A stretch of 25,423 nt of DNA from CAZJQD01 sp964548165 [NCBI: uncultured bacterium] (GTDB lineage: Bacteria; UBA8481). Of the stretch, positions 1-9,336 are shown in pieces. The notes beneath the pieces are model-generated. The model was not told where the DNA came from and did not search any database. It saw nothing but the letters and a program-made list of their open reading frames with translations. The position numbers and the translations under genes are program-made. The stretch is from contig CAZJQD010000004.1 in the NCBI GenBank assembly GCA_964548165.1, forward strand, positions 1 through 25,423, given 5' to 3'. Position 1 is the stretch's first letter, and each line of letters starts with the position of its first letter.

Positions 1-74
1 TCACCTACGAGATCCAGGAAGTCCACATGATGGTCCTCCACTCCCTCTGCGAGATGGTCGAGTCCTCCCTGTGA
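1..74 (+). CDS. gmhA: phosphoheptose isomerase (GmhA-like), C-terminal end only
   Basis: Only the last 24 codons are present, reading from base 3 to the TGA at 72-74. The peptide contains IQEVHMMVLHSLCEMVE, which resembles the C-terminal helix of SIS-domain GmhA isomerases, where an IQEVH motif carries a catalytic-site glutamate and histidine. GmhA converts sedoheptulose 7-phosphate to D-glycero-D-manno-heptose 7-phosphate, the substrate of the kinase encoded next. The stop overlaps the GTG start of that kinase gene (GTGA), so the two are probably translationally coupled. The identification rests on a short tail plus context; another SIS-domain protein is possible. Confidence 0.72.
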   Translation, partial: TYEIQEVHMMVLHSLCEMVESSL

Positions 75-1039
75 CGCTTTCGCTGGGAGGACTTCGCGTC
101 GCCGTCCTGGGAGACGTTATTCTCGACGAGTATGTCTATGGCCGGGTCTCGCGCATATCGCCGGAAGCGCCCGTGCCGGTGCTCGAGGTGCAGTCGCGGA
201 TCGAGACGCTGGGGGGGGCCGGCAACGTAGCTCGCAACATCGCCGCCCTGGGCGCCGCCCCATCGTTGTTTGCCGTCATTGGCGAGGATGACGCCGGCAA
301 GCGCTTTCGGGCGCTGGCCGCCACGGAGGGGATCGGCCTGGGCGGACTGCGCGTGGATGCGGGACGTCCGACGACGCACAAGCAGCGCGTGGCCGCTCTT
401 ACCCAGCAGATCGTGCGGATCGATTCGGAGATCACGAGCGCGATCACCGAATCCCTGGCCGCCGACCTGGCCGGTGATGTCGCCGCGGCCGCGCTCACCC
501 ACGACGTCCTGGTGATCTCGGACTACGACAAGGGGGTCCTGACCGCGCCCCTCCTGTCTCGGGCCATCGCCGCCTTCCGAGAAGTCGACAAGCCCATCGT
601 GGTTGATCCCAACGTCGTGCACTTCTTTGGCTACGGGGAGGCCACGGTCGTGACGCCCAACCATCTCCAGCTCGAGCGCGTCTCCGGGCGTCGTATCCGC
701 GGCGAAGGGGAACTCCTGGAGGTCGGGACGTCCATCCAGGAGCGCCTTGGGCACGCGGCGCTCCTCATCACGCGCGGCGAGGCGGGGATGGCTCTTCTTC
801 GCGGGCGCGATATCGTGCGCATCCCGACGGTGGCCCGGGAGGTTTACGACGTCACGGGGGCGGGAGATACCGTGGTGGCCGTCCTGGCTCTCGTGCTGGG
901 GAAAGGCCTCGGCCTCGAGACCGCGGCTCGCGTCGCGAACGCGGCGGCGGGGATCGTCGTCGGGAAGAGGGGAACGGCGGTCGTGACGCCGGCCGAGCTC
1001 GATGCGCGCCTGGCCGAGCTGGCCTTGTCGGGAACCTGA
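71..1039 (+). CDS. hldA: D-glycero-beta-D-manno-heptose-7-phosphate kinase (HldA / HldE kinase domain)
   Basis: This 322-residue PfkB/ribokinase-family kinase phosphorylates heptose 7-phosphate at C1, a cytosolic step toward ADP-L-glycero-D-manno-heptose for the lipopolysaccharide inner core. The N-terminus (VAVLGDVILDEYVYG, then SPEAPVPVLEV and GGAGNVARN) is the family's sugar-binding region. The C-terminal signature DVTGAGDT at about residues 260-267 supplies the catalytic base, D266. In Escherichia coli this domain is fused to the nucleotidyltransferase in HldE; here the second domain is the next, separate gene, 4 nt downstream. The GTG start is chosen because it forms a GTGA overlap with the upstream stop, a junction type reused at kdsB. 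Product and pathway are confident. Confidence 0.93.
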   Translation: MTLSLGGLRVAVLGDVILDEYVYGRVSRISPEAPVPVLEVQSRIETLGGAGNVARNIAALGAAPSLFAVIGEDDAGKRFRALAATEGIGLGGLRVDAGRPTTHKQRVAALTQQIVRIDSEITSAITESLAADLAGDVAAAALTHDVLVISDYDKGVLTAPLLSRAIAAFREVDKPIVVDPNVVHFFGYGEATVVTPNHLQLERVSGRRIRGEGELLEVGTSIQERLGHAALLITRGEAGMALLRGRDIVRIPTVAREVYDVTGAGDTVVAVLALVLGKGLGLETAARVANAAAGIVVGKRGTAVVTPAELDARLAELALSGT

Positions 1040-1043
1040 GGCG

Positions 1044-1480
1044 ATGGATCGCGATGCTCTCAGGAGGGACGGACGCCGGCTGGTCTTCACCAATGGCTGT
1101 TTCGATATCCTGCATGCCGGCCACGTGAAGCTTCTCGAGGAGGCCCGCTCGTTCGGCGACGCGCTCATCGTCGGATTGAATTCCGACGCCTCCGTGCGAC
1201 GCCTGAAGGGACCGGGACGACCCCGCAATCTCCAGGCCGATCGCGCCGCGGTCCTGGGGGCGATTCGCTGGGTCGACGAGGTCGTGATCTTCGACGAGGA
1301 CACGCCCTACGAGCTCATCATGAAGATCCGTCCGGACGTCCTGGTGAAGGGCGGAGACTACGGGCCTGGCGCCATCGTCGGGGAGAGGGAGGTCCTGTCG
1401 TGGGGCGGGAGCGTTCACCGCGTAACGCTCCTTCCGGGACGCTCGACCTCGGCTCTCCTGGCCGCGGGGAGAGCGGGATC

Positions 1481-1484
<4 letters not shown>
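1044..1484 (+). CDS. hldC: D-glycero-beta-D-manno-heptose 1-phosphate adenylyltransferase (HldC / RfaE2)
   Basis: A 146-residue cytidylyltransferase-fold enzyme that adds AMP to heptose 1-phosphate, giving ADP-heptose. Visible motifs are TNGCFDILHAGHV (nucleotide-binding HAGH at residues 24-27), VKGGDY, and LLPGRSTSALL near the C-terminus, where the family has its ISTxxI-like motif. It corresponds to the C-terminal half of HldE as a standalone protein, slightly short at the N-terminus. The ATG at 1044 lies 4 nt after the kinase stop; an upstream in-frame ATG at 1002 would overlap hldA by 38 nt and adds unconserved sequence, so it was not used. The stop overlaps the kdsB GTG start. HldD and GmhB, needed to finish the pathway, are not in this window. 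Confidence 0.92.
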
Positions 1485-3940
<2,456 letters not shown>

Positions 3941-3941
<1 letters not shown>

Positions 3942-4708
3942 TGGCCTCGGAAGAGAAGATCTTCGGGCGGCGCGCCGTCCTGGAAGTCATCGAGGCCGGT
4001 CGGCGTCGGATCGACAGCATCCTCCTGGCGCCGGGCCTGAAGGGGTCCACTTTTCGCGAGATCCAGGATGCGGCGTCGAAGCTGGGAATTCCCGTCCGCG
4101 AGCTCGATCGCCGCAGGCTGGACCAGATCGCCGGAACGGCCGAGCACCAGGGGGTGGTGGCGCTGGCCGCTCCGCTGGCGAACGAGGGCCTGGCAAGCGT
4201 CCTGGCGCGGGCCATGCACGCCAGCGAGCCGCCGCTCATCCTCGTGGCCGACGGGGTCACGGATCCGCAGAACCTCGGGGCCATGATCCGAACCGCGGCG
4301 CTGACGGGCGCCCACGGGGTCTTGATGCCGGAACGCGGAAGCGCGCCGCTCGATCGCTCCACGGCGAAGGCGTCCTCTGGCGCGGTCGAGCACATCCCGG
4401 TCTGCCGCGTCGGCAATTTGGCCCAGGCGCTCGTCATTCTCCGGGACGAGGGAGTGCGGGCGCTGGCCGCCGATCCGGAGCCAGGCGCCGCGGACCTCTA
4501 CTCGTGCGATCTCTCGGGGCCGCTGGCGATCGTAATCGGCGCCGAAGGAAAGGGCGTGTCGCGCCCCGTGAAGGAACGATGCGCGGGGCGGGTACGTATC
4601 CCGATGCGTGGCCGGCTTGCCAGCCTCAACGCCTCGGTCGCGGCCGCCGTGATCCTCTTCGAGATCATGCGGCGCCGCCATCATGCCCCGCTCGGCGGCG
4701 CGCGGTGA
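3941..4708 (+). CDS. rlmB: 23S rRNA (guanosine-2'-O-)-methyltransferase RlmB-like, SpoU/TrmH family
   Basis: 255 residues. The N-terminal substrate-binding domain starts IFGRRAVLEVIEAG and resembles the L30e-like domain of RlmB/TrmH-type enzymes. The C-terminal SPOUT domain carries the three family motifs: DGVTDPQNLGAMIRTA (motif 1), VIGAEGKGVS (motif 2) and IPMRGRLASLNASVAAAV (motif 3), which together form the knotted SAM site. The expected reaction is 2'-O-methylation of a guanosine in 23S rRNA (Gm2251 in E. coli); the exact target cannot be read from sequence, so a related rRNA or tRNA 2'-O-methylase is possible. The GTG start shares one base with the pyrG stop (TAGTG). Its stop falls at the edge of a tandem repeat that precedes panC. 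Confidence 0.86.
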
Positions 4709-4740
4709 AGGTCTTCACGCCGTGATGGTCTTCACGCCGT
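4707..4740 (+). repeat. 17-bp tandem duplication across the panC start
   Basis: Two adjacent 17-bp units (4707-4723 and 4724-4740) differ at one base and read GA(A/T)GGTCTTCACGCCGT. Each unit carries the elements of a GTG start: GTG at 4705 opens MKVFTP then TGA, GTG at 4722 opens a second six-codon reading ending in TGA, and GTG at 4739 opens panC (MKVATRS). Because 17 is not a multiple of three, each copy shifts the frame and makes a short peptide ending on the next start (GTGA-like overlap). It looks like slipped-strand duplication of the original start region. Confidence 0.85.
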
Positions 4741-5593
4741 GAAGGTAGCCACGCGCTCGCGGGAACTTGCCCCCTTCAAGGGCAGTGCATTCGTGCCGAC
4801 GATGGGCGCCCTGCACCGAGGCCACGCGGCCCTGGTGGCGGCCGCGAAGGCCTCCGGCCATCCGGTTGTCGTCTCGATCTTTGTCAACCCGACCCAGTTC
4901 GGTCCCGCCGAGGATTTCGAGCGGTATCCGCGCCCCCTCGACAAGGACCTTGCGCTCTGCGAGAAGGCGGGCGTAGACGTCGTGTTCACACCGAGCGAGA
5001 CCGTGATTTATCCTCCCGGCTTCGTCTCCGAGGTGCGAGTTCCTGGTTACAGCGAGGTGATGTGCGGCGCCACCCGGCCCGGGCACTTCAACGGGGTCGC
5101 CACCGTCGTGACGCGCCTCCTGGGCCTGGTGAAGCCCGCGCGCGCCTACTTCGGATGGAAGGACGCCCAGCAACTCATCATCATCCGCCGGCTCGTTGAG
5201 GACCTGGCCCTGGGAGTGAGCGTCGAGGCCGTGGAGACAGTGCGCGAGGCGGATGGTCTCGCGGTCTCCTCGCGGAACGCGTACTTGTCTTCCTCCGAGC
5301 GCGAGAAGGCGCCCGCGCTCTACCAGGCGCTTCGCAAGGGGGAGGCTGCCGCGCGCGAAGGCGCTCGCGCCGCCGAGATCGTGGCGCGCGTGAGGCGTCA
5401 CCTGCGGGCCGCCGGTCTCGCGGCCGAGTATGTCGAGCTCAGGCGGGTCCGGGACCTGGCGCCGGTTCCGGAGGACAAGCCCCCTTTCCGGCTCATCGCG
5501 CCCACCGCCATCGACAGGGGTGGCGTGCTCCTGGCCGCCGCGGTCCGGATCGGCGAGACGCGCCTCATCGACAACGTCCGCCTGGGCGGCTGA
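4739..5593 (+). CDS. panC: pantothenate synthetase (pantoate--beta-alanine ligase)
   Basis: 284 residues. It condenses pantoate and beta-alanine with ATP to give pantothenate, the coenzyme A precursor, in the cytosol. Motifs in order: FVPTMGALHRGH (the HIGH-type ATP-binding signature), VVSIFVNPTQFGPAEDFERYPR, VMCGATRPGHFNGVATVV, YFGWKDAQQ (most homologues read FGEKDxQQ), and LAVSSRNAYLS (the KMSKS-type loop). The N-terminus is about a dozen residues shorter than usual before the TMGALH motif. The start is GTG 4739, which follows directly on the 17-bp duplication; no good Shine-Dalgarno is seen, so translation may depend on coupling through the short upstream readings. The stop shares a base with the next ATG (TGATG). 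Confidence 0.94.
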   Translation: MKVATRSRELAPFKGSAFVPTMGALHRGHAALVAAAKASGHPVVVSIFVNPTQFGPAEDFERYPRPLDKDLALCEKAGVDVVFTPSETVIYPPGFVSEVRVPGYSEVMCGATRPGHFNGVATVVTRLLGLVKPARAYFGWKDAQQLIIIRRLVEDLALGVSVEAVETVREADGLAVSSRNAYLSSSEREKAPALYQALRKGEAAAREGARAAEIVARVRRHLRAAGLAAEYVELRRVRDLAPVPEDKPPFRLIAPTAIDRGGVLLAAAVRIGETRLIDNVRLGG

Positions 5594-6219
5594 TGGCGCT
5601 CAGCGGCCGCCTCTTCCGCGTTCACTACCTTGTGACGCGAGGCATCAGTCGCCCCCAGAGGGCGTTCTCGACCATTGCCAATCACCAGCCCGTTCTTGAC
5701 GTGCTCGCCGTGTGTCTCCTGGGATGCGCCTGGATGATGGCCATGGAGTTGGTGTCCGGCATGCGGATGCTCGTCCAGAGCCGGGGCGACGCCCTGCTCC
5801 TGGCGCCCGCGATGGCGGCAACGGCGACACGGTATGCCTGGGCCCTGGCGATCGCGTCCGCGTGGGGGGCCTCCGCCTCCTTCTTCGCCCTGATGCTCGG
5901 CGGCAAGCCCCGCCTGCTGACGACGCAATTGGCGCATGCCCTGGCGGTCGCCGTTGCCTACGGGATGCTGGCGTTTCCGATCGCGGTCATCCGCCTCGTG
6001 GATCACGGCGAGCTCTCGAGCGCGGCCGCCGCCATCGTCGAGGTATCTCCATGGGTCTATCTCCTCGTCCTCCTTTTCCTGGGACAACTGAAGATCCACA
6101 AGACCGTCGCGAACCGCGCGGTCGCCTACCTGGCCCTGGGCGCCATGCCTCTTCTCCTGGCCTGGTCGGCCCTAAGGTGGTGGCACCCCGCGCTCCTGCC
6201 CCCCTTTCTTCGCTGGTGA
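5593..6219 (+). CDS. predicted five-helix inner-membrane protein, unknown function
   Basis: 208 residues with about five hydrophobic segments, near residues 33-56, 70-98, 102-127, 134-157 and 164-185, after a basic N-terminus that includes RGISRPQRAF. The layout resembles small Yip1-like integral membrane proteins, but I see no diagnostic motif and do not assign a family. It overlaps panC by one base (TGATG) and its stop overlaps the GTG of the following oxidoreductase (GTGA), so all three are likely co-translated. No catalytic residues stand out. Function is unknown; context offers only a loose link to envelope biosynthesis upstream. Confidence 0.78.
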   Translation: MALSGRLFRVHYLVTRGISRPQRAFSTIANHQPVLDVLAVCLLGCAWMMAMELVSGMRMLVQSRGDALLLAPAMAATATRYAWALAIASAWGASASFFALMLGGKPRLLTTQLAHALAVAVAYGMLAFPIAVIRLVDHGELSSAAAAIVEVSPWVYLLVLLFLGQLKIHKTVANRAVAYLALGAMPLLLAWSALRWWHPALLPPFLRW

Positions 6220-7256
6220 CCGTGCCAGTCCTCTATCGCGGCGCCGTCATCGGATGCGGGCGCGTCGGGTCGCTCCTGGAAAAGGACAAGCTTCGATCCC
6301 ATCCCTGCACCCATGCCGGATTCCTGGCACACCACTCCCGCACGAGGCTCGTGGCGGGGTGCGACGCGCGCCCGGATCGGCGCGCGCGGTTCGCGGTCGA
6401 CTGGGGGATCCCTGCCAGCGCCGTCTACGCCGATTACCGCGAGATGCTCAGGGACGTGAGGCCGGAATTCGTTTCGATTGCGACCTACACGGATTCCCAC
6501 GCCGCGATCGCGATCGCGGCGGCGCGAAGCGGCGCGCGCGTTATTCTCTGCGAGAAGCCCATGGCCCTGACCACAGACCAGGCGACGGCCATGATCGAGG
6601 CCTGCCGGGCCGAGGGCGCACTCCTGGCGATCCACCACGAGCGACGATGGTCGCGCCAGCATCGCCTCGCGCGCCGGCTCATCGACGAGGGAGCAATCGG
6701 GGATGTGAGAACGATCGTGGGACACGTGCTGACCGGCGAGCCCCCCCGCGACTGGCACGCGCATCTCGCCGTCTCGGGTGGCGGACCGGCGCTTCACGAC
6801 GGCACTCATCTCTTCGACGTGGTGCGCTATCTCGGCGGGGAGATCATCGGGGCGCGGGGCGAGACGAGGCGCGCCGATCCGACGCTTCCCGTGGAGGACA
6901 CGCTGTACGCCGTTCTCACGCTTTCCAGTGGGGCCGTGGCGTTCCTGGAGTGTGGAGGTCGCCGTCGCTACTTCGACGTGGAACTGGATATCCAGGGGAG
7001 CGAGGGGCGGATCCTGCTGGGGAACGCCGTCTTTCGGCTCTTCCAGACTGGGCCCAGCCCGCGCTACGAGAATTTCACCGAGTACAGCGAGCGATCACTT
7101 CCCGAGGATGATGGCCCCGAGTATTACCCGTGGATCATCGACGAGCTCCTGGCGGCCGCGGAGTCCGGCCGCGCCAGCGTCTCGAGCGGCGAGGATGGCC
7201 GCGCCGCGCTCAAGGTCATCCTCGACCTCTATGCCTCCTCCACCTCGCTCGTCTAG
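6216..7256 (+). CDS. Gfo/Idh/MocA-family NAD(P)-dependent oxidoreductase
   Basis: 346 residues. The N-terminal Rossmann fold begins GAVIGCGRVGSL. The family's EKP motif (CEKPMALT, E113-K114-P115) follows, and a C-terminal alpha/beta domain carries the histidine-rich segment GGGPALHDGTHLFDVVRYLGG. Members oxidise or reduce sugars, inositols or related compounds, and several act in nucleotide-sugar or surface-glycan pathways. The substrate cannot be told from sequence; the lipopolysaccharide genes upstream make a sugar plausible. I chose GTG 6216 because it gives the GTGA overlap with the preceding stop that recurs in this operon; GTG 6222 is an alternative two codons later. It is the last gene of the run. 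Confidence 0.85.
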   Translation: MTVPVLYRGAVIGCGRVGSLLEKDKLRSHPCTHAGFLAHHSRTRLVAGCDARPDRRARFAVDWGIPASAVYADYREMLRDVRPEFVSIATYTDSHAAIAIAAARSGARVILCEKPMALTTDQATAMIEACRAEGALLAIHHERRWSRQHRLARRLIDEGAIGDVRTIVGHVLTGEPPRDWHAHLAVSGGGPALHDGTHLFDVVRYLGGEIIGARGETRRADPTLPVEDTLYAVLTLSSGAVAFLECGGRRRYFDVELDIQGSEGRILLGNAVFRLFQTGPSPRYENFTEYSERSLPEDDGPEYYPWIIDELLAAAESGRASVSSGEDGRAALKVILDLYASSTSLV

Positions 7257-7285
7257 GCTCGGCCCGTAACCTCGAGGTTTCATTA

Positions 7286-7429
7286 ATCGCCAAGGCGCCA
7301 AGAAGAACAACAGCCAACCTGAGAATGAAGAAGCCAGACATCCAGGCTCCATTCATCCGGAGGGCGCGCCCGGAAAATTTCCTCACCATGCCCATGCATT
7401 GGCCCGGCCATTCTTGGCGCTTTGCGTCT
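7286..7429. repeat. imperfect inverted-repeat pair in the 251-bp gap after the oxidoreductase (possible degenerate MITE-like element)
   Basis: The left arm 7286-7304 (ATCGCCAAGGCGCCAAGAA) and right arm 7411-7429 (TTCTTGGCGCTTTGCGTCT) are inverted copies agreeing at about 14 of 19 positions, with the inner GCGCCAAGAA exact. GCCAAGGCGCCAAG-type termini are, from memory, widespread in intergenic regions of high-GC uncultured bacteria. The 106 bases between the arms contain no recognisable gene and are less GC-rich than the surroundings. No target-site duplication is clear. Confidence 0.5.
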
Positions 7430-7472
7430 CGGAGAGAATTCGCTTTGAGGACAACCGGGTCGTCCCGACTTC

Positions 7473-7501
7473 TTGCACAGCGCAATTTCTGGCGGTACGA
7501 T
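7473..7501 (+). promoter_or_regulatory. sigma-70-type promoter of the glutaredoxin-thioredoxin reductase gene, predicted leaderless
   Basis: TTGCAC at 7473-7478 and TACGAT at 7496-7501 are separated by exactly 17 bp. Only 6 nt separate the -10 box from the ATG at 7508, so the expected transcription start is at or next to the start codon. No Shine-Dalgarno sequence precedes the ATG. An imperfect palindrome TTGCACAGCGCAA overlaps the -35 box and could be an operator. Confidence 0.65.
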
Positions 7502-7507
7502 CGCGGC

Positions 7508-8737
7508 ATGAAGACGATCGTCATGTACACGAAGAAGATCTGCCCCTACTGCGACCGCGCCAAGGCGCTCCTCGAGAGAAAGGGCGTCAGCTACTCCGAG
7601 ATCGACGTCGAGGTCACGCCGGGCGCGCGAGAAGAGATGCAGCGGATGGGCGGCGGGATGACGGTTCCGCAGGTCTTCGCGGACGGGGAGTATGTCAGCG
7701 ACTGCGACGGCATGCACGCCATGGACGCGCGAGGCGAGCTCGACGCGAGACTGGGGATCGCCGGGACAGCGGCCGCGGCCGCGTCCGGGCCCGAGGCAGC
7801 GACCGCATCCACCACGCGCTCCATCATCATCATCGGTTCCGGCCCTGCTGGTTACACGGCCGCGCTGTATGCTTCCCGCGCGAACCTCAAGCCCCTGCTT
7901 TTCACGGGCATGCAGCCCGGGGGACAGCTGACGATCACGACCGAGGTCGAGAATTACCCGGGCTTTCCCGACGGGATCCAGGGCCCGGAGCTGATGGAGC
8001 TCTTTCGCAAGCAGGCGGCGCGCTTCGGCACGGAAATTCGGGATGAGACGGTCGAGAGCGTCGACCTGAAGGCGAGCCCGAAGGTGGTGCGGGCCGGCGG
8101 CCAGGAGTACCGGGGACGCGCTGTGATCATCGCCACGGGAGCGTCGGCGCGCTGGCTGGGGATACCCAGCGAGAGGGAATACATGGGCAAGGGAGTTTCG
8201 GCCTGCGCAACCTGCGACGGGTTCTTCTTCCGCGGGGAGGAGATCGCCGTGATCGGCGGCGGTGACACGGCCATGGAGGAAGCGCTCTACCTCACGAATT
8301 TCGGTCGTCGCGTCACGCTCATCCATCGTCGCGATGCCTTCCGCGCCTCGCGGATCATGCAGGAACGCGTGCTCGCTCACCCCAAGATCCGGGTGCTCTG
8401 GAACACGGTGATCGAGGAGGTGGTCGGTGACGGCAAGAAGATGTCGGGACTTCGGCTCAAGAACGTGTCCACCGGCGAACTCGTGACGGAGCCCTTTGGG
8501 GGGCTCTTCATCGCGATCGGCCACCAGCCGAACACGTCCCTCTTTGCCGGCCAGCTTCCCTTGGATGATGCCGGCTACCTGCAGATGCCTGATCGCGGCC
8601 GCACCGCGACGGCGATTCCCGGCGTGTACGCAGCCGGCGATGTGCGGGACCACGAGTATCGACAGGCGGTGACGGCGGCTGGGATGGGATGCATGGCCGC
8701 CATCGAGGCGGAACGATGGCTGGGCAGCCAGGGCTGA
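7508..8737 (+). CDS. trxB: glutaredoxin-thioredoxin reductase fusion protein
   Basis: 409 residues in two domains. Residues 1-83 are a glutaredoxin: the redox pair CPYC at 12-15, the cis-proline TVP at 52-54 and a DGEYVSDCDG glutathione-site-like segment. An alanine-rich linker (about 86-103) leads to a complete low-molecular-weight thioredoxin reductase: the FAD motif GSGPAG at 110-115, MQPGGQL, the redox pair CATC at 233-236, the NADPH motif GGGDTA at 250-255 and a C-terminal AAGDV motif. The likely role is NADPH-dependent reduction of disulfides, with the reductase perhaps feeding its own glutaredoxin domain. The ATG at 7508 fits the start of the glutaredoxin fold; the open frame extends upstream to 7130 but only through the oxidoreductase gene and a repeat. 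It lies just upstream of the Fe-S assembly genes. Confidence 0.93.
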   Translation: MKTIVMYTKKICPYCDRAKALLERKGVSYSEIDVEVTPGAREEMQRMGGGMTVPQVFADGEYVSDCDGMHAMDARGELDARLGIAGTAAAAASGPEAATASTTRSIIIIGSGPAGYTAALYASRANLKPLLFTGMQPGGQLTITTEVENYPGFPDGIQGPELMELFRKQAARFGTEIRDETVESVDLKASPKVVRAGGQEYRGRAVIIATGASARWLGIPSEREYMGKGVSACATCDGFFFRGEEIAVIGGGDTAMEEALYLTNFGRRVTLIHRRDAFRASRIMQERVLAHPKIRVLWNTVIEEVVGDGKKMSGLRLKNVSTGELVTEPFGGLFIAIGHQPNTSLFAGQLPLDDAGYLQMPDRGRTATAIPGVYAAGDVRDHEYRQAVTAAGMGCMAAIEAERWLGSQG

Positions 8738-8797
8738 GACTCACAAAATAGAAGAGATACGTTCCCTATATCGGAGCGTTGCAGTCCTTTTTCCCGC

Positions 8798-8826
8798 TTG
8801 TAATCAGTACTAAAATCATCTATATT
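8798..8826 (+). promoter_or_regulatory. sigma-70-type promoter of the Rrf2/IscR-like gene, predicted leaderless
   Basis: TTGTAA (8798-8803), a 17-bp spacer and TATATT (8821-8826) form a good promoter in an AT-rich island of otherwise GC-rich DNA. The ATG at 8833 follows the -10 box by 6 nt, so the mRNA should begin at the start codon. The spacer contains the palindrome AGTACT (8806-8811) followed by AAAA. An imperfect inverted repeat CGTTCC/GGAGCG spans 8760-8778. Either could be an autoregulatory operator, since Rrf2 regulators commonly repress their own operons. Confidence 0.7.
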
Positions 8827-8832
8827 CTGACC

Positions 8833-9336
8833 ATGCTCCGCATATCGAAGAAGTTGGATTACGCGCTGATTGTCCTGGTGCACCTGGCGAGCGTGAAGCG
8901 CGGGCAACTGCTCAGCGCCCGCGATATCGCGGAGTCGTACGGCCTGCCGTTGCCGATCACGGCCGGCATCCTCAAGACCCTGGCCAAGAACGAGATCGTG
9001 AAGTCGATCCGCGGCGTGCGCGGCGGCTATGCGCTCTCCATCGTGCCGCGCGAGTTCACGCTCTCGCAGATCGTCGAGGCCATCGAGGGACCGCTCGAGA
9101 TCGCGGACTGCATTCACGTGAAGAATTCGCGCCGCCACAAGGACTGCGATTACGTCGGGTGCTGTCCCGTCCGGATCCCGGTCAAGAAGCTGCACGAGAC
9201 CTTGGAGCGCGTCCTGGGGGGGATCACGCTCGCGGAGCTGTCGAGCTGGCAGGCGCCGTCTCCCGGGGGAGCACGCGCTCGTTCCTCGCAGGCACGGATC
9301 GCTGCGGCCCCGGTCGAGTCCGAAGCCGTCACATGA
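8833..9336 (+). CDS. Rrf2/IscR-family Fe-S-sensing transcriptional regulator
   Basis: 167 residues. The N-terminal winged helix-turn-helix reads LRISKKLDYALIVLVHLA, then LSARDIAESYGLPLPITAGILKTL and the wing VRGGYAL, the classical Rrf2 layout. The cluster-binding region has four cysteines, C93, C105, C110 and C111, so the third is doubled (GCCPVR); three usually ligate a [2Fe-2S] cluster. The C-terminal 30 residues are low-complexity. The ATG at 8833 is chosen because the predicted promoter covers the upstream in-frame ATG at 8779, and the family starts M-(K/R)-(I/L)-(S/T). The stop overlaps the ATG of the cysteine desulfurase gene (ATGA). It probably senses Fe-S status and controls this operon. 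IscR or another Rrf2 subtype cannot be settled by eye. Confidence 0.9.
   Translation: MLRISKKLDYALIVLVHLASVKRGQLLSARDIAESYGLPLPITAGILKTLAKNEIVKSIRGVRGGYALSIVPREFTLSQIVEAIEGPLEIADCIHVKNSRRHKDCDYVGCCPVRIPVKKLHETLERVLGGITLAELSSWQAPSPGGARARSSQARIAAAPVESEAVT

Noticed and set aside
5-1303. 432-codon open frame on the minus strand opposite hldA and hldC
   Set aside because: It is antisense to two clearly recognisable enzymes, and its translation is low-complexity Arg/Asp/His-rich sequence of the kind GC-rich codon bias creates.
7283-8653. 456-codon minus-strand open frame opposite the glutaredoxin-thioredoxin reductase gene
   Set aside because: It has no recognisable domain, and the opposite strand encodes all expected redox motifs in order.
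8779-8832. N-terminal extension of the Rrf2 regulator from ATG 8779
   Set aside because: The 18 extra residues are encoded by the promoter region itself and do not resemble the family start.
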